A stretch of DNA of 64,000 nt from Taibaiella sp. KBW10 (lineage in GTDB: Bacteria; Bacteroidota; Bacteroidia; Chitinophagales; Chitinophagaceae): positions 46,694 to 110,693 of the forward strand of contig NZ_QAJI01000006.1 of NCBI RefSeq assembly GCF_003852495.1, read 5' to 3'. Below, piece after piece: positions 45,433-54,811 of this stretch (within the stretch, counting starts at the first letter, position 1; each line of letters starts with the position of its first letter). Both the position numbers and the translations under genes were made by a program. The notes beneath the pieces are model-generated. The model did no database searches. It was not told where the DNA came from and worked only from the letters and a program-made list of their open reading frames with translations.

Positions 45433-46257
45433 ATGAATTATACCAGAATACGCTACAATACGACGAGTGAAACCGAAAGGGAATTGTTGATTGCCCACAT
45501 GAGTACTATCGATGCTTTTACCGGTTTTGAAGAGACCGACGACGGCCAGTTGATTGCTTATGCGACCGAGGCGGCATTGTCAGAAACCGTACTGCAGGAG
45601 ATAGCCGCTTTAGCCAATGTAGGCTATGAAGTATCTGAAGAGAAAGAACAGAATTGGAACGCGACATGGGAGTCCAATTTTGAACCCGTATTATTGCCCG
45701 GTTTTTGTAGTGTAAGGGCCTTTTTTCATGACCCTGTTCCAGGTATTCCTTATGAAATTTTGATTACCCCAAAGATGTCTTTTGGTACAGGCCATCATGC
45801 AACAACAAAATTGATGATGCTGCACATGAAAGAAATGCCGCTCGCTAACAAGACGGTTTTGGATTATGGTACAGGAACGGGTATTCTCGCTATTTTAGCC
45901 GAGATGTTGGGTTCCACTTCCATCGATGCCATCGATATTGATGAATGGTCTTATGAGAATGCGAAAGAAAACTGCGCACATAATAATTGTAGCCATATCG
46001 AAGTGCAGTTGGGCGATATCAGCCTGATTGCGGGGAAGCAATACGATGTGATACTAGCCAATATTAACCGTCATATTTTGCTTGATTCCATGGCCACCTT
46101 GAGTACGGCCTTAAATGAGGATGGAACGCTTATTTTAAGCGGCATCTTAAAGGAGCAGGATACTGATATAATTTTGGAAAGCGCGGCGCAGGCCGGCTTA
46201 AAACCGCTTCAGTTTATGGATGACAGGGGATGGGCAGCCATTTCCTTTACAAAATAA
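45433..46257 (+). CDS. prmA: Ribosomal protein L11 methyltransferase
   Basis: 274 aa. N-terminal substrate-recognition domain, linker with EQNWNATWESNFEPVLL, then the methyltransferase core: PKMSFGTGHHATTKLMMLHM, SAM-binding VLDYGTGTGILAILAEMLG, IDIDEWSYENAKENCAHNN and DVILANINRHILLDS (the NPPF/NxxN-type motif IV). It methylates L11 Lys/N-terminus using SAM. A single gene bracketed by two strong terminators. Confidence 0.94.
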   Translation: MNYTRIRYNTTSETERELLIAHMSTIDAFTGFEETDDGQLIAYATEAALSETVLQEIAALANVGYEVSEEKEQNWNATWESNFEPVLLPGFCSVRAFFHDPVPGIPYEILITPKMSFGTGHHATTKLMMLHMKEMPLANKTVLDYGTGTGILAILAEMLGSTSIDAIDIDEWSYENAKENCAHNNCSHIEVQLGDISLIAGKQYDVILANINRHILLDSMATLSTALNEDGTLILSGILKEQDTDIILESAAQAGLKPLQFMDDRGWAAISFTK

Positions 46258-46297
46258 AAGAAGCAAGGCTCACTATATAGTGAGCCTTGCTTCTTTT
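46256..46297. terminator. Bidirectional terminator between prmA and ftsE
   Basis: Perfect palindrome with 21-bp arms centred at 46276/46277, GC core, A/T flanks. It overlaps the last base or two of prmA and lies 10 bp from the end of ftsE. Confidence 0.88.
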
Positions 46298-46307
46298 ATG
46301 TCAAAAT

Positions 46308-47015
46308 CTATATTGTTGTTGTATGCTGCTGTGGAATAACCGCATTGTCACTTACAGAATTATCTTCTACACGCACAATTCTTGAGGGATATTGTTGCAA
46401 AAGGCGATAATCATGGGTAGCCATAAGGATAGAGGTATTCATATCTTTAGAAATACTGATGAGTAATTGCATGATCATATCGGTGGTTTCCGGATCTAAG
46501 TTACCGGTAGGTTCATCTGCAAGGATCAATTCCGGATTGTTAAGTAAAGCACGCGCAATGTCTACACGCTGTTGCTCTCCTCCACTCATTTCGTATGTTT
46601 TTTTATAACTCTTGGCCGGCAGGTGCACCAGGTCCAGCACTTCTTCTATTCTTGCTTTTATTTTTTTACTATCGTCCCATCCGGTTGCTTTGAGTACAAA
46701 TTCCAGATTTTCGTATACATTTCTATCGGTCAGTAGTTTAAAATCCTGGAATACGATACCCATTTTACGACGCAAGAAAGGGATCTTTTTCCAGTCCATC
46801 TTCCGCAGATCAAAACCCACGACTGTACCCTCACCTTCTTTTAAAGGAAGTTCTCCATAGAGCGTCTTTAATAAACTGGATTTTCCCGAGCCTGTTTTAC
46901 CGATCAGGTATACAAATTCACCTTTGTCTATTTTCAGGTTTACATTGTTCAGAATCTGACTTTTACCCTGGTATATATCCGCATTTACAAGATTTAATAT
47001 CGTACTTTCCGGCAT
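46308..47015 (-). CDS. ftsE: Cell division ATP-binding protein FtsE
   Basis: 235 aa. ABC ATPase: Walker [19 protein letters not shown] (about 36-45), Q loop in [17 protein letters not shown], signature [19 protein letters not shown], Walker [16 protein letters not shown] and H loop MATHDYRLL. Size and the QDFKLL motif fit FtsE better than a generic LolD-type ATPase. It works with FtsX (13691). Separation of the two genes is unusual compared with proteobacterial ftsEX. Confidence 0.9.
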   Translation of the reverse strand: MPESTILNLVNADIYQGKSQILNNVNLKIDKGEFVYLIGKTGSGKSSLLKTLYGELPLKEGEGTVVGFDLRKMDWKKIPFLRRKMGIVFQDFKLLTDRNVYENLEFVLKATGWDDSKKIKARIEEVLDLVHLPAKSYKKTYEMSGGEQQRVDIARALLNNPELILADEPTGNLDPETTDMIMQLLISISKDMNTSILMATHDYRLLQQYPSRIVRVEDNSVSDNAVIPQQHTTTI

Positions 47016-47038
47016 CGAAATATGGAGATTAGTGAAGA

Positions 47039-47046
47039 CAAAAATA
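47039..47046 (-). promoter_or_regulatory. -7 box for ftsE
   Basis: TATTTTTG on the minus strand, 23 bp before the ATG; no TTG at standard spacing. Confidence 0.45.
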
Positions 47047-47112
47047 GCACATTAATATGTAAAAGTCTTTCTAAATATTAAGGTGCTATGCGATGAAATA
47101 TCGGTAAAAATG

Positions 47113-48000
47113 TTATGAATCTTTGGTGTACTTACTGTATAACATACGCACCAATCCATCGGCCAGGCCGATTTTGGGAACATATATTTCCTGAGCACCC
47201 GCCCAACGCATGACAGAAGTATAGATTTGCAAAGCCGGTACAATCACATCGGCCCGGTCCCTGCGAATATTATATAAATGCATCCGCTCTTCTATAGAAG
47301 CCGCAGCAAGTTCTTTATGATAATCTTTCAGCAACTCCAGTTTCAGCGGCCGGTCTTCCTTCGTTTTAGAGAGGGAGAATACTTTATTGATATTACCGCC
47401 GCTTCCGATTGCTTTAATATTATTGATGTCTTTCGTATGATTCTTTACAAACCATTTGAAGTGATCCAGCTGTGCATCGGTTACCAGATTATTTAATAGC
47501 CTGATGGTACCGATATTAAAGGATTCTTTAAAGATAATATTCCCTTTATGAAACATCGTCAGTTCTGTACTCCCGCCGCCAACATCAATGTATAAAAAGG
47601 CCTCTTGGCTGTCAATGTTTTCGGCAATATGGGTTTCGTATATGATATTGGCCTCCTCAGAGCCCGAAATAATCTCGATATCAATGCCCGTTTCCTCCTG
47701 CACCATACGAATAATCTCTGCTCCATTTTGGGCATCCCGCATCGCAGAAGTAGCACAGGCTTTAAAATGTTCTACCTTATAGATATCCATCATCAGCCGG
47801 TATACCTTCATAGTGTCAATCACCATTTTGGTTTTCTCGGCCGTAATAATACCTGTTTCGAATACATCAAATCCGAGGCGTAAAGGAATCCTCAGCAAGT
47901 TTAATTTAGTGTAATCTACCGTGCCATCTTTGTATGGCATTACATCACTGATCAATAACCTCGCGGCGTTAGATCCAATATCAATAGCAGCTAATATCAA
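47113..48000 (-). CDS. ppx: Ppx/GppA-type exopolyphosphatase
   Basis: 295 aa, shorter than the classical 500-aa enzyme because the C-terminal HD-like domains are lacking. Starts at a TTG (48000): the residues from there, ILAAIDIGSNAARLLISD, are exactly the family's N-terminus, so TTG is the probable start. Phosphate-binding DIGSNAAR, then YIDVGGGSTELTMFH and AIGSGGNINKVFSLS. It releases Pi from polyphosphate ends (or hydrolyses pppGpp). 37 bp downstream of ppk on the same strand: a polyphosphate synthesis and breakdown operon. Confidence 0.88.
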   Translation of the reverse strand: MILAAIDIGSNAARLLISDVMPYKDGTVDYTKLNLLRIPLRLGFDVFETGIITAEKTKMVIDTMKVYRLMMDIYKVEHFKACATSAMRDAQNGAEIIRMVQEETGIDIEIISGSEEANIIYETHIAENIDSQEAFLYIDVGGGSTELTMFHKGNIIFKESFNIGTIRLLNNLVTDAQLDHFKWFVKNHTKDINNIKAIGSGGNINKVFSLSKTKEDRPLKLELLKDYHKELAAASIEERMHLYNIRRDRADVIVPALQIYTSVMRWAGAQEIYVPKIGLADGLVRMLYSKYTKDS

Positions 48001-48037
48001 TATAAAGACATTTTAAAATGTATCACGAAAGTACACA

Positions 48038-50125
48038 TTATTTTTCTTTCTGTTCTAGTAGTGCCGATGCTTTATCCTTCCAATAGTTGTAAATTTCATG
48101 CTGTGAGCGAATGAGTTTTTCTGTAGCCTTGCGGGGCACATATTCATTCTTTTGATGATTATCCAAAATGCGGGCCTTGTCATTTTCTGCCAGTTGCAGG
48201 TGCATCACATTGATCAGGTCTTGCCTGATCTCCTTGTCTAAAATAGGGCAGGCGACTTCTACACGATGATCCAGGTTGCGCACCATCCAGTCGGCAGAGG
48301 AAATAAAGACCTTCGGATCGCCGGCATGTTCAAAGATAAAGACCCTTGCATGTTCGAGGTACTCATCTACAATACTGATGGCTTTAATCGGCGTTTTAAA
48401 ACTCTTATCTTCGGTCAGCAGACAGCAGATGCCTCTGATGATTATTTGCACTTTTACGCCTGCCTGAGCGGCCAGGGTAAGGTGCTCCATCAATAGTTTA
48501 TCGACCAGGCTATTGAGCTTAATCGTAATGCCCGAAGGCTTCTTCGCTTTATGATTTCTGATCTCTTTATCAATAAGGTCCAAAAAGGTAGACCGCATGG
48601 TGAGCGGAGATACCGGTAAGGTTTTACAGGATTTTAAAAAAGCCAGTTTTTGTGGTTGCTCCAGGTAATTGAAGACCCGCCCTACATCGGCCAGGATCAT
48701 TCTGTTGGAGGTCAGCAGGCAATGATCACCATAGAAATTGGATGTGACCTCGTTGAAATTTCCGGTGCTGATAAAGCCATATTGCTTGGTTTTGCTAAAC
48801 TCTTTTTTTCGGATCAGGCAGAGTTTGGCATGTACTTTCATATTCGGAATACCGAGAATAACCGTAACGCCTTCTTCCTCCAGCTTCTCTTTCCATTTTA
48901 GATTGGCCTCTTCATCAAAGCGGGCTCTTAATTCTAAAACAGCCGTTACTTTTTTGCCATTTCGGGCCGCATTTACTAAAGCATTTGCGATTTGCGATTT
49001 TTTGGCCAGCCGGTAACAAGTCATTTTTATGCTTTCTACATTCGGATCAATGGCCGCCTCGCGCAATAAGTCGATCAAGGGGTCAAAAGAATGATATGGA
49101 AAGCTCAGCATGACATCCTTTTTATTCAAGACCTCCATAATTCTGGTGGGCTGTATTAATTCCGGATGTAATAGCGGTTCCTGTTTAGGCGGTAAATTGG
49201 AGAATACCGAAGAAGGGAAATTCATAAAGTCCTTGAAATTATGAATACGCCCACCCGGCACGAGGTTATCTTTCTTTAGGTGCAGCCTTTTTACCAGGTA
49301 TTCCAGTAAGATTTTATCAATCGATTTGTCATAGACAAAGCGGGTTGCTTTTCCTTTTTTACGTCCCTTGATTCCTTTCTCCAGGTTGGTGATCAGATCC
49401 GTATTTTCATCTACATCAAAATCGAATTCTGCATCCCGGGTAACCTTAACAATATACCCGACAAACTGATCAAAACCGAATGCAGAGAAGAGTTGTTGCA
49501 GATTGGCCCGAATAATATCTTCCAGCAGAATAATGTCTTTTTGTTCTTTTCGGGAAGGCAATACTACAAACCGCGGCAATTCGGACGGCAACTCAATGAG
49601 AGAGTAGCGGTGCATCATGGGGTTTTGGGTGCTCCCAAGCATACAGGCCAGATAAATCGATTTATCTCTCAGGAGCGGCATCTGCGGAATACTTTCAATC
49701 ATCAAAGGCACAATCTGTGTGCGCACATGATCATTGTAATAATTCCGTACAAACTGCAATTGATCTTTAGTCAGTTGTTTTTCTGTTTTCAGGAAAATAT
49801 TATTTTTTTCCAGTTCCGAAATAATAACTGCAAAAGCCTTATCAAAGTCTTTATTCTGTTCCCAAACCACGCTCATGATTTTGTCCAGTGTTTTCGCCGG
49901 ATCTTCTTCCAGATTAGCCTTGGCCACTTTACTTAACAAAGCCATCCTGCGTATAGAAGCCACACGTACCCTGAAAAACTCATCTAGATTATTGGAAAAA
50001 ATGCCTAAGAATTTAAGCCGGTCAAAAAGGGAAACGCTGGGATCTTTTGCTTCTTGCATGACCCGGGCGTTAAAGGACATCCAACTTATATCTCTGATTA
50101 TACTGCTTGGTTTTTTTCGACTCAT
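48038..50125 (-). CDS. ppk1: Polyphosphate kinase 1
   Basis: 695 aa, full length. N-terminal ISWMSFNARVMQEAKDPSVSLFDRLKFLGIFSNNLDEFFRVR, catalytic region with the phospho-acceptor His in NMKVHAKLCLIRKKE, GFISTGNFNEVTSNFYGDHC, and C-terminal ISSADWMVRNLDHRVEVACPI. It polymerises the gamma-phosphate of ATP into polyphosphate. First gene of the ppk-ppx pair; TAAATTTG at 50152-50159 upstream is a likely -7 box, sharing TAAATTTGCTAGAT with the acyl-CoA carboxylase promoter. Confidence 0.95.
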   Translation of the reverse strand: MSRKKPSSIIRDISWMSFNARVMQEAKDPSVSLFDRLKFLGIFSNNLDEFFRVRVASIRRMALLSKVAKANLEEDPAKTLDKIMSVVWEQNKDFDKAFAVIISELEKNNIFLKTEKQLTKDQLQFVRNYYNDHVRTQIVPLMIESIPQMPLLRDKSIYLACMLGSTQNPMMHRYSLIELPSELPRFVVLPSRKEQKDIILLEDIIRANLQQLFSAFGFDQFVGYIVKVTRDAEFDFDVDENTDLITNLEKGIKGRKKGKATRFVYDKSIDKILLEYLVKRLHLKKDNLVPGGRIHNFKDFMNFPSSVFSNLPPKQEPLLHPELIQPTRIMEVLNKKDVMLSFPYHSFDPLIDLLREAAIDPNVESIKMTCYRLAKKSQIANALVNAARNGKKVTAVLELRARFDEEANLKWKEKLEEEGVTVILGIPNMKVHAKLCLIRKKEFSKTKQYGFISTGNFNEVTSNFYGDHCLLTSNRMILADVGRVFNYLEQPQKLAFLKSCKTLPVSPLTMRSTFLDLIDKEIRNHKAKKPSGITIKLNSLVDKLLMEHLTLAAQAGVKVQIIIRGICCLLTEDKSFKTPIKAISIVDEYLEHARVFIFEHAGDPKVFISSADWMVRNLDHRVEVACPILDKEIRQDLINVMHLQLAENDKARILDNHQKNEYVPRKATEKLIRSQHEIYNYWKDKASALLEQKEK

Positions 50126-50151
50126 ATAGGTACTTAACTCTGTATATCTAG

Positions 50152-50159
50152 CAAATTTA
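50152..50159 (-). promoter_or_regulatory. -7 box for ppk
   Basis: TAAATTTG on the minus strand, 26 bp before the ATG; no TTG at standard spacing. Confidence 0.45.
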
Positions 50160-50312
50160 AACCCAAAAATGTTAGGATAACATTATCTTATGATTAAAAA
50201 TTGAATCCTCTTTTGCTTTAACAGACCTAATGTTAACGAAGGCCAGGCAGGCTGCCTTTTGCGCATCTTTGCTTAAATTGTGTCCTCTTTGACTTAACTA
50301 AAAATAGAATTT

Positions 50313-52109
50313 ATGAAGCAAGTTGTATTATCGTGTCTCCTGCTTGCAGGTTCTTTGTCGCCCGCATGGAGTCAAGAGGCTGCTCCCGTAAAAACTGCCG
50401 TGCAGCAGATGCCCTTGCAGGTAACCCTGTTTGGAGGGCTCAGTATACCTACCGGTACCTATCGTGATCTGCCCGGAAGAGCGCAAAATGGCTTGAATCT
50501 TGGACTGAGCGGCGATTATTTCTTTACTAAGCATTGGGGTCTGGGTATAGATGCCCGGTACCAGCAACATAAGATGAAACCGTTTATTACTGATCTGAAT
50601 GCTGCGGGGAGCTATAATTTTACCTTTTTAGACGGTACCTCACAATTCATTCAGTCTGATAGAACCTCCTTTTCACATATAGGTATTAGCCTGGGGCCAA
50701 TCTACCGTACGAGTGCCGGCACTTTTGACTTTAATGTGTTTGCACGGATAGGAGCCTTAATGCAACAATATCCGGAGTACCGGCAAAGCATCAGTGCGCT
50801 GAACCCTTTAAATAACCAAACTGTTCATTTAATAGATCCTTTCTATACCGATAATGCTTCTTCCAAGCCGGTATCTTTAATGGGCTTGGCCGGGGCAAGC
50901 GTGGTCTATAATATCAGTCCCAACTTTGCCCTTGTATTGCAAGCCGATTACTTAAGTAGTTTGGGAGAAAATGGCAAATTCAAAACCTCCGAGCACGAAA
51001 AGATCAATAATCTTGCAGAGGGTGGTTCTATTAAATTTCGGGAGGATCCGGAAAATCCCGGAACCTACACCAACAATCTGGGAGATTATTACAGCGATAA
51101 GGTCGTGACTAAATCCACCCTGATTACCAATCTCAATCTGAGTTTGGGGCTGCGGCTGAAATTTGGAAATGAATCGGGTGGCCGTAAAGGCAATCGCGGA
51201 TCCAATAAAGAAGGAAAAGAAACCATTGTGGTGGTGAAGGATAAGAAGACAGGCATGGCTCTAGGCGGTGTTAAGGTTGAAATTAAAGGAGATAAAGGAA
51301 CAACCTATGTCGGCCTTACCGATGCGAATGGTATGATCAATACTAAACTTGCGAGCAATGATTATACCATTACCGGAGATAAAAACGGTGTGGCGACCAC
51401 ATCCAATAATATTGCCAAAGCAGACTTTCAGAATAACAATGTGTATAAAGAGCTGCTACATGATGATGAGCGGTTTACCTTAGTAGGCGAAACGGTTGAT
51501 TGTAAAACCGGTCGTAAAATATCAGGAATAAATGCCATGCTTACACAAACGGGTAAAGGCAGTACCCTAAGCCAGATCTCGGATCAGAATGGGAAATTTG
51601 CGTTCCAACTTGACGCGGGCGCAGACTATAATCTGGTAGCAAATGAGGATGGTAAGTTTTCTCAAACAGAACTGGTGACCACCAAAGGATTGGATCGGAG
51701 TAAAACCGTATTTGTAACCTTAAAGCTGGGCGTATGTGATCTGAAGGAAGGAGAAGCATTTGTCGTGAAGAATATTTTTTACGATTTTGATGCGGCCAAT
51801 ATCAGGCCTGATGCGGCTTTGGTACTCAATAATATTGTGATGGTGATGAAAAATAATCCTAAAATGACCATAGAATTGTCTTCCCACACCGATAGCCGCG
51901 GGGACAAAAACTATAACAATACCCTGTCTCAGCAAAGAGCCGAATCTGCGGTAAATTACCTGGTTTCAAAAGGTATTGCCCGTAAAAGGCTTGTTGCAAA
52001 AGGTTATGGGGAAGCTAGATTGGTCAACGGTTGTAAAGATGGTGTTTCCTGTACCGAACAAGAACACGAGCAAAACAGGCGCACCGAGATTAAGATATTG
52101 AAATACTAA
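50313..52109 (+). CDS. OmpA family outer-membrane protein with beta-barrel and two regulatory-like domains
   Basis: 598 aa. Signal peptide (1-20), N-terminal outer-membrane barrel (about 33-290: VTLFGGLSIPTGTYRDLPGRA, FFTKHWGLGIDARYQ), a GRKGNRGSNKEGK linker, two Ig/CpReg-like modules (about 308-375 and 388-460: TGMALGGVKVEIKG, GRKISGINAMLTQ), then the OmpA C-terminal domain (about 483-598; NIFYDFDAANIRPDAAL, SHTDSRGDKNYNNTLSQQRAE) with an extra Cys loop CKDGVSC. It ties outer membrane to peptidoglycan. Its barrel resembles the whole product of the next gene. Confidence 0.88.
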   Translation: MKQVVLSCLLLAGSLSPAWSQEAAPVKTAVQQMPLQVTLFGGLSIPTGTYRDLPGRAQNGLNLGLSGDYFFTKHWGLGIDARYQQHKMKPFITDLNAAGSYNFTFLDGTSQFIQSDRTSFSHIGISLGPIYRTSAGTFDFNVFARIGALMQQYPEYRQSISALNPLNNQTVHLIDPFYTDNASSKPVSLMGLAGASVVYNISPNFALVLQADYLSSLGENGKFKTSEHEKINNLAEGGSIKFREDPENPGTYTNNLGDYYSDKVVTKSTLITNLNLSLGLRLKFGNESGGRKGNRGSNKEGKETIVVVKDKKTGMALGGVKVEIKGDKGTTYVGLTDANGMINTKLASNDYTITGDKNGVATTSNNIAKADFQNNNVYKELLHDDERFTLVGETVDCKTGRKISGINAMLTQTGKGSTLSQISDQNGKFAFQLDAGADYNLVANEDGKFSQTELVTTKGLDRSKTVFVTLKLGVCDLKEGEAFVVKNIFYDFDAANIRPDAALVLNNIVMVMKNNPKMTIELSSHTDSRGDKNYNNTLSQQRAESAVNYLVSKGIARKRLVAKGYGEARLVNGCKDGVSCTEQEHEQNRRTEIKILKY

Positions 52110-52121
52110 ATCAGCTAAATG

Positions 52122-52164
52122 AAAGCCGCTTCGGTACATGATTCTATGCACCGAAGCGGCTTTT
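52122..52164 (+). terminator. Terminator after the OmpA-family gene
   Basis: Stem AAAGCCGCTTCGGT / ACCGAAGCGGCTTT, 14 bp perfect, 14-nt loop, T-run. Confidence 0.8.
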
Positions 52165-52183
52165 CTGTATCCCAGCAAATAAC

Positions 52184-52191
52184 TATCTTTG
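52184..52191 (+). promoter_or_regulatory. -7 box for the 52210 gene
   Basis: TATCTTTG, 18 bp before the start codon; -33 element not evident. Confidence 0.45.
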
Positions 52192-52209
52192 AAGGCGTAA
52201 AATGAATAT

Positions 52210-53043
52210 ATGTACAAAAAAATACTATTAGGCCTTGGCCTTGCCTTTATCGTAAACTATGCCCTCGCACAACAAACGAATGGCATACGGCCCCTGAGAG
52301 AAAAGGGGGCATATGATCTGAACCTTTACGGAGGCCTAAGTATGCCTTTGGGCGCATATGCGGGGACTGTGGGCTCGGCGCGTAGCGGATTTAGTGCAGG
52401 ACTGAATTTTGACTATTATTTTTTATTGAATAACAGATTGGGTTTAAGTTTTGGATTGCTGTATCAAACACATGGGAAGGATAGTATAAAAACGAATGGT
52501 GCCTATAACTTTACGTTTACGAATGGTTACTCTACCTTTTATCAGGATCAGAAGGCGACGTACCGTCAGTTTGGATTGTTTTTAGGCCCGGTTTACAAAG
52601 TATATGCCTCCGCTCGTTGGAATGCAAGTGTTTATGCCAAAATAGGCTTTGTGAACCAGCATAACCCTGACTTTTACCAGACACTTTATGCCTATAATGC
52701 TACTACGCAAAAGTATGTAATAGTAAAGATACCTTATACGGCCCTCAATTATGATTCGCCGCCAATTTCCCTGATGAGTAATTTCGGTTTGAATGTACAG
52801 TATAAGATTACCCCCAAAATTGGTATTGGTTTTCGTGCAGAATACTTGAGTATTACAGAAGGAACGGGCAGAATCGGTGAAGTTGTATATGCGCAGAAAA
52901 AAAGCCTTGAGCCGAATGGGATTACTGTTAATAGTAAAAATGTAAGTGATGTTGATTTGTATTTTGATACGGAGGGCACCGCAAAATCTTCTGTTCCAAT
53001 TCAGTCTTTAAATTTCAATGTAGGTATACACTATACGTTTTAA
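52210..53043 (+). CDS. Outer-membrane beta-barrel protein (paralogue of preceding barrel)
   Basis: 277 aa, signal peptide MYKKILLGLGLAFIVNYALAQ. YDLNLYGGLSMPLGAYAG, FDYYFLLNNRLGLSFGLLYQT, NGAYNFTFTNGYSTF and FGLFLGPVYKV align with the barrel of the 598-aa neighbour (VTLFGGLSIPTGTY, SYNFTFLDGTSQF, IGISLGPIYRT), and it ends in the aromatic NVGIHYTF typical of outer-membrane barrels. The OmpA half is absent. Likely a duplicate that lost or never had the periplasmic domains. Confidence 0.82.
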   Translation: MYKKILLGLGLAFIVNYALAQQTNGIRPLREKGAYDLNLYGGLSMPLGAYAGTVGSARSGFSAGLNFDYYFLLNNRLGLSFGLLYQTHGKDSIKTNGAYNFTFTNGYSTFYQDQKATYRQFGLFLGPVYKVYASARWNASVYAKIGFVNQHNPDFYQTLYAYNATTQKYVIVKIPYTALNYDSPPISLMSNFGLNVQYKITPKIGIGFRAEYLSITEGTGRIGEVVYAQKKSLEPNGITVNSKNVSDVDLYFDTEGTAKSSVPIQSLNFNVGIHYTF

Positions 53044-53087
53044 AATAATAAAATCCCCGGAAGAGACCTTCCGGGGATTTTATTATT
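53044..53087. terminator. Bidirectional terminator
   Basis: Perfect 20-bp stem with core TCCCCGGAAG/CTTCCGGGGA and 4-nt loop, between convergent genes ending at 53043 and 53096. Confidence 0.9.
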
Positions 53088-53095
53088 CTTTTTGA

Positions 53096-54619
53096 TTAGG
53101 CCAGTAAAAGTAGGGCGCTTGCCACTCTTTTTTTCGTTTCTGCCGCACCAATAAAGGTAATAATATCAAAAACACCCGGGCCGAATTTGCCACCGACAAG
53201 CATAATACGCAAAGGCATCATCAATTCTCCCTTCTTGATACCATGTTTCGCAGCGCATTCCGTAAAGGCAGCTTCCAGATCGGCAGCATTTGCCGTATCT
53301 TGTAAAGTCTCGCTCCATTCCGTAAAAAAGGCCGTTTTCTCAGTCGTCCATTTTGGTTTTACCGCATCCAGGTCTAAATGATCCGGTGCCTGAAACAGGA
53401 AAGAGGCCTGCTCCGTAAAGTCAGTCAGTAAATGACAACGTTCCTTAACCATCGCTACTGCTTCGGTCAGTTTTTGATCATCTGTAATACTGATGCCTTT
53501 CGCTTCAAAATAAGGTTTCACTAAACCGGCTAAACGGTCATTGTCCGCACGTTGTATATGTTGTTGGTTATACCATTTTGCTTTTTCATAGTCAAATTTC
53601 GCGCCGCCTTTATGTACCCGCTCTAAAGAAAATAACTCAGAAAGTTCTTCCAAAGTGAAAATTTCCTGCTCGGTACCCGGGTTCCAGCCCAGCATCACCA
53701 GCAGATTCACAAAGGCCTCCGGTAAAAATCCTTTTTCCTTAAAACCATCGATCAATTCTCCTGATTTAGGATCCTTCCATTCCATAGCGAATACCGGAAA
53801 CCCGAGCCGCTCTCCGTCCCGTTTACTGAGTTTTCCATTACCATCCGGTTTTAAGATAAGGGGTAAGTGCGCCCATTTCGGCATTTCGGCTTCCCATCCT
53901 AAATACTTCCACAACATGATATGGATAGGCGCGCTGGGCAACCATTCTTCTCCGCGAAATGCATGGGTTATTTTCATTAAGTAATCATCAACCACCACTG
54001 CCAGGTGATAAGTAGGCATACCGTCACTTTTCAGTAAAACTTTATCATCGACCACATTCGTTTCATGGCTGATATCTCCACGAATTAAATCGGTGAAGTG
54101 TACTGTTTCATTTTCCGGCATTTTAATACGCACCACATAAGGCACACCTGCATCAAGCAATGCTTTGACTTCCTCTGTAGATAAGTTCAGCGAATTGCGC
54201 ATTTGGCTGCGGGTACGATGATCATATTGGGGAGATGGGTTTTCCGTAGTTTTTAAGGATTCCCTCATTTTTTCCAATTCCTCCGGAGTATCAAAAGCAT
54301 AATAAGCATTACCTTGTGCAATCAGTTGCTCTGCATACTGACGATACATGGGTTTACGTTCACTTTGACGATAAGGGGCAAAGTCACCCGGTTTGCGCGG
54401 GCTTTCGTCGGCGGGTAACCCGGCCCAGTCCAGGCAATCAAAAATATAATCTTCCGCACCTTCTACAAACCTTGTCTGGTCTGTATCTTCTACGCGAAGC
54501 ACAAAAGTACCTTTATGTTTTTTTGCAAATAAATAGTTGAATAAAACCGTACGTACACCACCCAAATGCAGCCCTCCTGTGGGGCTGGGTGCGAAACGAA
54601 CCCTTACTTGATTTTCCAT
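53096..54619 (-). CDS. gltX: Glutamate--tRNA ligase
   Basis: 507 aa. Class I signature RFAPSPTGGLHLGGVRTVLFNYLFA (the HIGH equivalent), LRVEDTDQTR, the KMSKS equivalent KLSKRDGERLG (about 255), and a C-terminal helical anticodon-binding domain ending near MLVGGKFGPGVFDIITFIGAAE. It charges tRNA-Glu, which also feeds HemA (29331) in tetrapyrrole synthesis. The 192-bp gap before it contains a short GC-richer stretch that I cannot assign. Confidence 0.95.
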   Translation of the reverse strand: MENQVRVRFAPSPTGGLHLGGVRTVLFNYLFAKKHKGTFVLRVEDTDQTRFVEGAEDYIFDCLDWAGLPADESPRKPGDFAPYRQSERKPMYRQYAEQLIAQGNAYYAFDTPEELEKMRESLKTTENPSPQYDHRTRSQMRNSLNLSTEEVKALLDAGVPYVVRIKMPENETVHFTDLIRGDISHETNVVDDKVLLKSDGMPTYHLAVVVDDYLMKITHAFRGEEWLPSAPIHIMLWKYLGWEAEMPKWAHLPLILKPDGNGKLSKRDGERLGFPVFAMEWKDPKSGELIDGFKEKGFLPEAFVNLLVMLGWNPGTEQEIFTLEELSELFSLERVHKGGAKFDYEKAKWYNQQHIQRADNDRLAGLVKPYFEAKGISITDDQKLTEAVAMVKERCHLLTDFTEQASFLFQAPDHLDLDAVKPKWTTEKTAFFTEWSETLQDTANAADLEAAFTECAAKHGIKKGELMMPLRIMLVGGKFGPGVFDIITFIGAAETKKRVASALLLLA

Positions 54620-54811
54620 GCTGCGAAGTTATTGTTTTTGTGTGAGCCCGAAAATAAATGCCCTATAAAATGTATGTAAAAAGAGATATTCGGCCTTTAG
54701 GATGCCCCTATGTGTGGTTCCATTTTTTTCAATACACGATTCCGACCGCAGCGGGGTGCATCGTGCATGGCTGTATTCTTTTATAATAAGAGGAGGCTTA
54801 TAGACTGCCAC

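Noticed and set aside
49493..49936. 147-codon plus-strand open frame
   Set aside because: Antisense to the conserved N-terminal half of polyphosphate kinase.
53096..54619. GltX HIGH motif reading HLGG as an anomaly
   Set aside because: Glutamyl-tRNA synthetases normally show H-[ILV]-GG at this place, so it is not unusual.
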